DNA from: Elioraea tepidiphila DSM 17972
GTDB taxonomy: Bacteria > Pseudomonadota > Alphaproteobacteria > Acetobacterales > Acetobacteraceae
NCBI RefSeq assembly: GCF_000378465.1
Contig: NZ_KB899915.1
Coordinates: forward strand, 118,577-182,576
Direction: 5' to 3'
DNA length: 64,000 nucleotides
Position numbers and translations under genes: made by a program. Under the pieces are notes generated by a model that saw only the letters and a program-made list of their open reading frames with translations, did no database searches and had not been told where the DNA came from. This document shows positions 58,549 through 64,000 of the stretch, piece after piece. Within the stretch, counting starts at the first letter, position 1. Every line of letters starts with the position of its first letter.

Positions 58549-59117
58549 CTGTACCTCCTGAGCAGAGGGCGGACTTCGTCCGCCAGGATCTGCTCCGTGA
58601 TCGGCCCGGCCATGCGCCAGCGCACGATCCCCTCGCGGTCGATCAGATACGTCTCCGGAACGCCGTACACGCCGAAATCCACGGCCACGCGCCCCGTGAC
58701 GTCGACGCCGATGCGCCGGAACGGATCGCCATGCCGCCGCAGCCAGTCCACCGCGCCGGGATCCTTCTGCGTCCCCGTGTGGTAGTTGATGCCGAACACC
58801 GGCACGCCCTCGGCCGCGAGCCGCATCAGCTGCGGATGCTCCACCAGGCACGGCACGCACCAGGACGCGAAGAAGTTCACCAGCACCGGCCCCTCACGCG
58901 CGGCCGCGGCGATGTCCGCCGACGACAGCCCGGGCTTGTTCCATCCGGCCAACGCAGCGAGCTCGAAGCGCGGCACCTCGCGCCCGACCAGCGCCGAGGG
59001 CACGCCGCGCGGATCGAAGCTGCCGCGCTGCATCCCCGAGAGCATCGCCCAGAACCCGGCGGCGGCCACCAGCAGCGCCAGCGCCGGCAGCGCGAACAGC
59101 AGCCGCCGCGCCGTCAT
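58545..59117 (-). CDS. ccmG: Thiol:disulfide interchange protein CcmG/DsbE
   Basis: Membrane-anchored periplasmic thioredoxin of 190 aa that keeps apocytochrome/CcmH cysteines reduced. The N-terminal anchor (LLFALPALALLVAAAGFW) is followed by the thioredoxin fold with WCVPC (Cys87, Cys90) and the cis-proline motif YGVPETYLID. The frame extends upstream into ccmF, but ATG 59117 in ATGA overlap with ccmF is preferred. The AGGAGGT near its 3' end serves ccmH. Confidence 0.92.
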   Translation of the reverse strand: MTARRLLFALPALALLVAAAGFWAMLSGMQRGSFDPRGVPSALVGREVPRFELAALAGWNKPGLSSADIAAAAREGPVLVNFFASWCVPCLVEHPQLMRLAAEGVPVFGINYHTGTQKDPGAVDWLRRHGDPFRRIGVDVTGRVAVDFGVYGVPETYLIDREGIVRWRMAGPITEQILADEVRPLLRRYR

Positions 59118-61096
59118 TCCGCCGCCACCGGCACAGGCGCACGCCGGCGCGCCGGCACACCGACGCGCAGGCGCCGATCCGACAGGCTCACCAGGCCGCC
59201 CAGCGCCATCAGCACCGCGCCGAACCAGATCCACGGGGCGAGCGGATTGAAGTGCAGCCGCACCACCGTCGCGCCGTCAGCCGTGCTCTCGCCGATCACG
59301 CCGTAGAGATCGGCGAAGCCCGAGGTGCGGATCGCCGCCTCGGTCGTGTTCATGCGCGCGACCGGATAGAAACGCCGCTGCGGCGTCAGCGCCCCGATCT
59401 CGCGCCCGTCGCGGATCACGACGAGCCGCCCCTCCGTGCCGGTCCAGTTCGGTCCGGCGACGGACGAGGTGCCCTCGAAGCGGATCGTGTAGGCGGCGAT
59501 CGTCGTCGTCTCGCCCGGCCGGAGCAGCGTGATCCGCTCCGGCGCGATGCCCTTGCCGGCGATCCCGGCGACACAGATGCCGACCGCGGCATGGGCGATG
59601 ATGCCGCCGATCGCCCCGCGCGGCAGCCCGCGCAGCCGGCGCCACGAGTCGCCCAAGGGCACAGCGCCGAGCTTGATCCGGTCGGCAAGGTCGGTCGCCG
59701 CCGCGAGCACCACCCAGAGCGCGACCGCGAAGCCGAGCAGCGGCAAGAGCGCGCGATCCACCGCGGCGATGTACACGACCGCGAACACCGCAACGACCGC
59801 CATGGCAAGCCGCAACCGCGCCAGCGCCGCCCAGAGATCCGCGCGCTTCCACGGCAAGAGCGGCCCGACCGCCATGGCGATCATCAGCGGCACGAACAGG
59901 GGGAACGTGGTCGCGTTGAAGAACGGCGGGCCGACCGTGATCTTCGCGCCCAGCACGAGGTCAGCGAACAGCGGATAGAGCGTGCCGACGAACACCACCG
60001 CGCACAGTGTCGCCAACAGCAGGTTGTTCAGCACCAGCGCACCCTCGCGCGAGAGCGGCGCGAACACGCCCTGCGGCACCATCGCCGGCGCGCGCCAGGC
60101 GAACAGCATGAGCGACCCGCCCACGGTCACCGCGAGCAGGATCAGGATGAACACGCCGCGGTCGGGATCATTGGCGAAGGCGTGCACCGAGTTGAGGATG
60201 CCGGAGCGCACCAGGAACGTGCCGAGCAGCGACAACGAGAAGGTCAGGATCGCGAGCAGGATGGTCCAGACCTTCAGCGCCTCGCGCTTCTCCACCACGA
60301 TTGCGGAATGCAGCAGCGCGGTCGCGAGCAGCCAGGGCATCAGCGAGGCGTTCTCGACCGGATCCCAGAACCAGAACCCGCCCCAGCCGAGCTCGTAATA
60401 GGCCCACCAGGAGCCGAGCGCGATGCCGAGCGTCAGCGCGCACCAGGCGGCGAGCGTCCAGGGCCGCACCCAGCGGCCCCAGGCGGCATCCACCCGCCCC
60501 TCGATCAGCGCCGCGCAGGCGAAGGCGAAGGCGACCGCGGTGCCGACATAGCCCAGGTAGAGGAAGGGCGGATGGAAGGCGAGGCCGGGGTCCTGCAGCA
60601 GCGGGTTGAGATCGGTGCCGTCCTCCGGGATCGGCCAGACGCGCTCGAACGGATTCGAGGTCAGGATGGTGAACAGCAGGAACCCGACCGCGATCAGCCC
60701 CAGCACGCCGAGCACGCGCGCGCGCAAGCTGGCGGGAAGGTTGCCGCCGAACCAGGCGACCGCCGCGCTGCACAGCCCCAGGATCAGGATCCACAACACC
60801 ATGGAGCCCTCGTGGTTCCCCCAGGTGCCGGTGAGCTTGTAGAGCATCGGCTTCAGCGAGTGGCTGTTCTGCACCACGTTCGCGACCGAGAAGTCGCTCA
60901 CCGCGTAGGACCACATCAGGCAGCCGAACGAGAGCCCGACGAAGGCCGCGCCGCCGATCGCGGTCGGTGGGCCGGCGGCGATCAAGAGCGCGCCGCGCCG
61001 CTCGCCGAGCTGCGCGCCCACGAGGCTTGTCACCGCCTGCGCGCACGCGAGCAGCAGCGCGAGCACAAGGGCGAAATGGCCGAGTTCCGGGATCAT
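59114..61096 (-). CDS. ccmF: Heme lyase CcmF/NrfE family subunit
   Basis: Large membrane protein of 660 aa, core of the heme ligation complex. The Trp-rich heme-handling WWD segment lies in GWGGFWFWDPVENASLMPWL, and conserved histidines flank it in LAFHPPFLYLGYVG and later loops. About 14 helices can be counted. It starts 4 nt after the ccmE stop and overlaps ccmG by 4 nt. Confidence 0.93.
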   Translation of the reverse strand: MIPELGHFALVLALLLACAQAVTSLVGAQLGERRGALLIAAGPPTAIGGAAFVGLSFGCLMWSYAVSDFSVANVVQNSHSLKPMLYKLTGTWGNHEGSMVLWILILGLCSAAVAWFGGNLPASLRARVLGVLGLIAVGFLLFTILTSNPFERVWPIPEDGTDLNPLLQDPGLAFHPPFLYLGYVGTAVAFAFACAALIEGRVDAAWGRWVRPWTLAAWCALTLGIALGSWWAYYELGWGGFWFWDPVENASLMPWLLATALLHSAIVVEKREALKVWTILLAILTFSLSLLGTFLVRSGILNSVHAFANDPDRGVFILILLAVTVGGSLMLFAWRAPAMVPQGVFAPLSREGALVLNNLLLATLCAVVFVGTLYPLFADLVLGAKITVGPPFFNATTFPLFVPLMIAMAVGPLLPWKRADLWAALARLRLAMAVVAVFAVVYIAAVDRALLPLLGFAVALWVVLAAATDLADRIKLGAVPLGDSWRRLRGLPRGAIGGIIAHAAVGICVAGIAGKGIAPERITLLRPGETTTIAAYTIRFEGTSSVAGPNWTGTEGRLVVIRDGREIGALTPQRRFYPVARMNTTEAAIRTSGFADLYGVIGESTADGATVVRLHFNPLAPWIWFGAVLMALGGLVSLSDRRLRVGVPARRRAPVPVAAE

Positions 61097-61100
61097 CGTT

Positions 61101-61601
61101 TCAGTTCGTCGCCGGCGCGGTGAGCGTGTTCCACAGCGCCGCCGGCGGTGGCGGCTGGCCCGGCTGCCAGTGCCCGGCGCGCTTCAGCGCGTCCGCCACC
61201 TCGGGCGGCATGTAGGTCTCGTCGTGGCGCGCGAGCACGGTCGAGGCGGCGAAGCTGCCGTCGGGACGGAGCCGCCCTTCCGCCACCACGCCCTGCCCCT
61301 CGCGGAACAGGTCGGGCAGGATGCCGGTATAGGTCACGCGGAGCGACCGCGCGCCGTCGGTGACGAGGAACGCCGTTTCCATCCTGCCCTCGGCATTGGT
61401 GCTGCGGACCACGCTGCCCGCCTCGACCAGTCCGCCGACACGGAACGGCCGGTCGGGCGGCATGGGCTTGGCCGCGAGATCCGAGGGCGAGAAGAAGAAC
61501 ACGAGACTGTCCTCGAACGCGGTCAGCGTCAGCGCCGTCGCGGTGCCCAGACCGAGGCCGCACAGCAGCAGGATCCAGAGGCGGCGCTTCTTGCGACTCA
61601 T
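61101..61601 (-). CDS. ccmE: Cytochrome c maturation protein CcmE (heme chaperone)
   Basis: Membrane-anchored OB-fold heme chaperone of 166 aa. Heme is bound covalently through His126, with Tyr130 nearby, in the motif [10 protein letters not shown]. The N-terminal anchor is [19 protein letters not shown]. The frame extends upstream into ccmD, but MSRKKRR at 61601 is the canonical start and overlaps the ccmD stop by 4 nt. Confidence 0.93.
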   Translation of the reverse strand: MSRKKRRLWILLLCGLGLGTATALTLTAFEDSLVFFFSPSDLAAKPMPPDRPFRVGGLVEAGSVVRSTNAEGRMETAFLVTDGARSLRVTYTGILPDLFREGQGVVAEGRLRPDGSFAASTVLARHDETYMPPEVADALKRAGHWQPGQPPPPAALWNTLTAPATN

Positions 61602-61777
61602 GCGCCACCTCCGCCGCGCCGGCGCGGGCCGAGTGCCTCCAGACGCGCGACCTCGGCCTTCGCCGCGCGCCACTGCCGGAACGACACGGCGGCCAGCGCC
61701 ACCAGCGCGCCGACCGCAACCGCATAGGACGGCCAGACGAAGGCCGCGTAGCCGCCCATGGACAGGAACTCGCTCAT
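61598..61777 (-). CDS. ccmD: Heme exporter protein CcmD
   Basis: Small membrane protein of 59 aa. One helix ([24 protein letters not shown]) is followed by a basic [21 protein letters not shown] tail, the typical CcmD pattern. It stabilises CcmE in the heme-loading CcmABCD complex. It overlaps ccmC and ccmE by 4 nt each. The gene lies within a longer open frame, so its start is taken from the ATGA overlap. Confidence 0.9.
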   Translation of the reverse strand: MSEFLSMGGYAAFVWPSYAVAVGALVALAAVSFRQWRAAKAEVARLEALGPRRRGGGGA

Positions 61778-62553
61778 GCCGGCACAGCCTCCGGCGCGCG
61801 CGCCTCGGCGGCGCGGGCGAGCATCAGCGCCCGGGCGCGGCGCTCGAGGATGGTCGTGCGCATCCGCAGCAGCACGATCGCGGCGAAGGCGAACAGGAAG
61901 CCGAGGCCGGCGATCAGCAGCGGCCAGAGGATGTCCACGTGGACGGCCGGCGCGTCGAACCGCGTCACTGAGGCGGGCTGGTGCAGCGTGTTCCACCAGT
62001 CGACGCTGAACTTGATGATCGGCAGGTTCACCGCGCCGATCAGCGCCAGGATCGCGGCCGGACGCGCGGCGCGCTCGGGCTCGTCGAAGGCCGAGGTCAG
62101 GGCGATGTGGCCGAGATAGAGGAAGAACAGCACCAGCACCGAGGTCAGCCGCGCGTCCCACACCCACCAGGTGCCCCACATCGGCTTGCCCCAGAGGCTG
62201 CCGGTGATCAGGCAGATCGCGGTGAACACGGCGCCCACGGGAGCGATCGAGGTCGCGGCGATGTCGGCGAGCGGATGGCGCCACACGAGGCTCGTGAACG
62301 AGGCGATCGCCAAGCCAAGATAGCCCCCCATCGCCATCCAGGCCGCGGGCACGTGCACGTACATGATCCGCACCGTGTCGCCCTGCTGCCAGTCGCGCGG
62401 CGCGAAGCCGAGCCCCCAGACCAGCCCGACCGCTGAGACGGCGATCCCCAGCATCGCCACCCACGGCAGGACGGCGCCGGACAGCCGCATGAAGCGGCCC
62501 GGATTGGCGAAGCGGTGCAGGCTGCGGCCGCGCGGGGCTGCGTTTCCATCCAT
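61774..62553 (-). CDS. ccmC: Heme exporter/loader CcmC
   Basis: Six-helix membrane protein of 259 aa that transfers heme to CcmE. The WWD domain [20 protein letters not shown] and the conserved histidines in [11 protein letters not shown] and [11 protein letters not shown] are present. It heads the cluster ccmC-D-E-F-G-H-I; ccmA and ccmB are not present and must be elsewhere. ATG 62553 is chosen; the open frame continues over the divergent YciI gene. Confidence 0.93.
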   Translation of the reverse strand: MDGNAAPRGRSLHRFANPGRFMRLSGAVLPWVAMLGIAVSAVGLVWGLGFAPRDWQQGDTVRIMYVHVPAAWMAMGGYLGLAIASFTSLVWRHPLADIAATSIAPVGAVFTAICLITGSLWGKPMWGTWWVWDARLTSVLVLFFLYLGHIALTSAFDEPERAARPAAILALIGAVNLPIIKFSVDWWNTLHQPASVTRFDAPAVHVDILWPLLIAGLGFLFAFAAIVLLRMRTTILERRARALMLARAAEARAPEAVPA

Positions 62554-62631
62554 CCCGGGCGATGATATGGGCCATGGGCCCGGGTTTGAAGCGCAACCCG
62601 GCGTGTGCGGCCGCAAGGGAGACCGACGGGG

Positions 62632-62928
62632 ATGCATTTCACCATTCAGTGCGTGGACAAGCCGGACAGCCTGGAGCTCAGGCTGGCGACCCGCCCGAAG
62701 CACCTGGAATACCTCAATGCCCACAAGGAGGCTTTCCTGCTGGTCGGCCCGGTGCTGGACGGCGAGGGCAAGCCGCGCGGGTCGCTCTATGTGGTCGATA
62801 TGCCCGACCGCGCCGCCGTCGAGGCCTTCGCCTCGGGCGACCCCTACGCCCAGGCGGGGCTGTTCGAGTCCATGGTGATCCGCCCCATGCGCGTGGTGTT
62901 CAAGGACGGCCAGCAGGTCGCCGGATAA
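62632..62928 (+). CDS. YciI family protein
   Basis: Small ferredoxin-like-fold protein of 98 aa with the YciI pattern: RPKHLEYLNAHKEAFLLVGPVLD and later DPYAQAGLFESMVIRPMRVVF. The His14-type residue (HLEYL) proposed as catalytic in this family is present. The function is unknown; the fold resembles muconolactone isomerase-type dehydratases. It lies 6 nt upstream of the EVE gene, forming an operon YciI-EVE-Rieske. GGGGATG supplies the ribosome site context. Confidence 0.85.
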   Translation: MHFTIQCVDKPDSLELRLATRPKHLEYLNAHKEAFLLVGPVLDGEGKPRGSLYVVDMPDRAAVEAFASGDPYAQAGLFESMVIRPMRVVFKDGQQVAG

Positions 62929-62934
62929 CCGACG

Positions 62935-63354
62935 ATGGCCTACTGGCTGGTGAAGTCCGAGCCCGACGCCTTCTCCTGGGACGAGCAGGTCGCGAAGGGC
63001 GTGGAGCCCTGGACCGGCGTGCGCAACCACACCGCCAAGCAGAACCTGATGGCGATGAAGCTCGGGGACCGGGCGTTCTTCTACCACTCCAACATCGGCA
63101 AGCAGATCGTCGGCGTGGTCGAGGTGGTGCGCGAGGCATACCCCGACCCGACGGCCGAGCCCGGCTCCCCTTGGGTCTGCGTGGACATGAAGGCGGTGGG
63201 CCCGTTCCCGCGGCCGGTGGGACTCGCCGAGATCAAGGCCTCGCCGCGGCTGGAGGGGCTGCCGCTGATCCGCCAGTCGCGGCTGTCGGTGATGCCGGTC
63301 AGCGCGGCGCATTGGCGCACGCTCTGCGCCATGGGCGGGTTCAAGGCGCCTTGA
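62935..63354 (+). CDS. EVE domain-containing protein
   Basis: PUA-like-fold protein of 139 aa, typical stand-alone length. MAYWLVKSEPDAFSW, GVRNHTAKQNL and FFYHSNIGKQIVGVVEVV are the EVE signatures, which resemble YTH/ASCH domains that recognise modified bases. The function in bacteria is not established. The start is 6 nt past the YciI stop, and the Rieske gene starts in a TTGA overlap. Confidence 0.92.
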   Translation: MAYWLVKSEPDAFSWDEQVAKGVEPWTGVRNHTAKQNLMAMKLGDRAFFYHSNIGKQIVGVVEVVREAYPDPTAEPGSPWVCVDMKAVGPFPRPVGLAEIKASPRLEGLPLIRQSRLSVMPVSAAHWRTLCAMGGFKAP

Positions 63355-63704
63355 GCACCGCCACCGCCGAGCGCGCGCTCTGCCGGCTCGACGACATTCC
63401 CGACGGCGGGGCGAAGGGGTTCGACCCGCCCCCCGGCCGGTTCACGGGCATCTTCGCGGTCCGCCGGGGGAACGCGGTCTGGGTCTATCTCAACTCCTGC
63501 CCGCATCTCGGCGTGTCGCTCGACATCGCACCCGACCGGTTCCTCGACGCGCGGCGCCGGCACATCCAGTGCTCGACGCACGGCGCCCTGTTCCGCATCG
63601 AGGACGGGTTCTGTCTCAAGGGCCCCTGCGCCGGCGAGCGCCTGACGCCCGTCCCCGCACGCGTGGAGGAGGGGGCCGTGCTGGTCGGCCCGATCCCGGA
63701 CTGA
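63351..63704 (+). CDS. Rieske [2Fe-2S] domain protein
   Basis: Ferredoxin-like Rieske protein of 117 aa. Cluster ligands are Cys50 and His52 (NSCPHLG) and Cys74 and His77 (CSTHGAL). Length fits a soluble Rieske ferredoxin or small nitrite-reductase-type subunit. TTG 63351 overlaps the EVE stop (TTGA). It likely carries electrons to an oxygenase or reductase not found here. Confidence 0.87.
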   Translation: MSTATAERALCRLDDIPDGGAKGFDPPPGRFTGIFAVRRGNAVWVYLNSCPHLGVSLDIAPDRFLDARRRHIQCSTHGALFRIEDGFCLKGPCAGERLTPVPARVEEGAVLVGPIPD

Positions 63705-63723
63705 GCCAGGCGCGGACCGGCGC

Positions 63724-64000
63724 TAGAGCCTGATTCCTTCTGGTGGAATCGGATTGGGTGTTCCGGCGCGTTTGGTTTTCTGATTCAAGCTGCTGGCTGG
63801 GCTGGAGGCCAGCAGCCGATGACCCGAGCCCTGTCCTGTGATCTGCGTGATCGCGTCGTGGCGGCCATGCGGAATGGCGCGAGTTGCCGCGAGGCGGCCA
63901 AGCTGTTCTCGGTGAGCGTGGCGAGCGCGGTGCGTTGGTCGCAGTTGTATCGCGCGACCGGCAGCACGGCGCCGCGGCCTCATGGTGCGCGGCGACGCCC
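63724..64000 (+). mobile_element. IS630-type insertion sequence, left end (cut by window)
   Basis: A TA target-like dinucleotide (63724-63725) precedes GAGCCTGATTCC, similar to the ends of IS630-group elements, with an internal dyad GATTCC...GGAATC. The transposase gene begins 94 nt inside. The right end is beyond the window, so length and target duplication cannot be checked. Confidence 0.7.
63819..64000 (+). CDS. IS630 family transposase, partial (N-terminal HTH)
   Basis: The first ~60 residues, running off the window end. MTRALSCDLRDRVVAAMRNG, followed by GASCREAAKLFSVSVASAVRW, is the helix-turn-helix of IS630/Tc1-mariner transposases, and the SVSVASAVRW recognition helix is characteristic. 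The DDE catalytic part is not in the window. ATG 63819 is preceded by CAGCAGCCG without a clear ribosome site. Confidence 0.85.
   Translation, partial: MTRALSCDLRDRVVAAMRNGASCREAAKLFSVSVASAVRWSQLYRATGSTAPRPHGARRR

Noticed and set aside
59252..61123. Open frame of 623 codons antisense to ccmF
   Set aside because: Low-complexity Arg/Glu/Gln-rich translation with no family match, opposite to a clear CcmF; explained by codon-position GC bias.
63723..63983. Minus-strand frame of 86 codons at the window end
   Set aside because: It is antisense to the clearly recognisable IS630 transposase N-terminus.
1..64000. CRISPR array, prophage or plasmid genes
   Set aside because: No regularly spaced identical repeats, no cas genes, and no phage structural, integrase or plasmid replication genes were seen; the only mobile DNA is the IS630 end at 63724 and the palindromic elements.

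Overview
The window is high-GC DNA with densely packed genes, many joined by 4-nt ATGA overlaps. Several features point to an alphaproteobacterium, most likely Rhodospirillales/Acetobacteraceae: a MucR/Ros regulator, a DUF3035 (BamF-type) lipoprotein, several tripartite tricarboxylate transporter (TTT) proteins, an OlsB-like acyltransferase beside fur and mucR, a ccmCDEFGHI cluster, and class I nrdAB without an ATP cone. The taxonomic placement is inferred from gene content only.

Layout: 1-6006 (+) enoyl-CoA hydratase-like gene and a polyamine-type ABC transporter with a flavin amine oxidase. 6103-9503 (-) transglutaminase plus an ATP-grasp/alpha-E fusion. 9650-15327 (-) complete dipeptide/oligopeptide ABC operon, divergent from a Crp/Fnr regulator. 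16286-19282 DapA-like aldolase, chorismate mutase, rlmE and Ppx/GppA. 19401-24545 TctCBA divergent from an AbrB-type membrane protein and an SDR, with dyad operators between them. 24630-27600 (-) nrdAB with two NrdR-like boxes upstream. 27997-28072 tRNA-Ala(GGC). 28187-32391 acetoacetyl-CoA synthetase and an FAD-oxidoreductase/SelD fusion. 32398-38867 WrbA, an M20 amidohydrolase and an IclR-controlled citryl-CoA-lyase-like / acyl-CoA ligase / TctC cluster. 38871-45473 (-) two M16 proteins, BamF-like lipoprotein, lspA and ileS. 45617-47436 an SMR guanidinium exporter with a guanidine-II riboswitch and a PEP-CTERM protein with a sigma-54 promoter, lying between ileS and ribF. 47437-54510 ribF, MaoC, an M20 peptidase, rfbBA, NifU-type protein, nitroreductase, tsaB and rimI. 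54488-56844 TusA-like, mucR, fur, olsB-like. 56852-62553 (-) ccmI-H-G-F-E-D-C. 62632-63704 YciI, EVE and Rieske proteins. 63724-64000 left end of an IS630-type element, cut by the window edge.

Most notable: a family of compound GC palindromes (three complete, three partial) follows stop codons in the same orientation as the preceding gene. In two unrelated genes (ccmH and tsaB) the palindrome lies downstream of the best start codon and is open in the same frame, so it appears to be translated into the N-terminus. This resembles the in-frame palindromic elements known from Rickettsia. Other regulatory finds are a guanidine-II riboswitch, a canonical -24/-12 promoter with two related upstream dyads, a pair of NrdR-like boxes 32 bp apart, and TGTCAAC-type operators.
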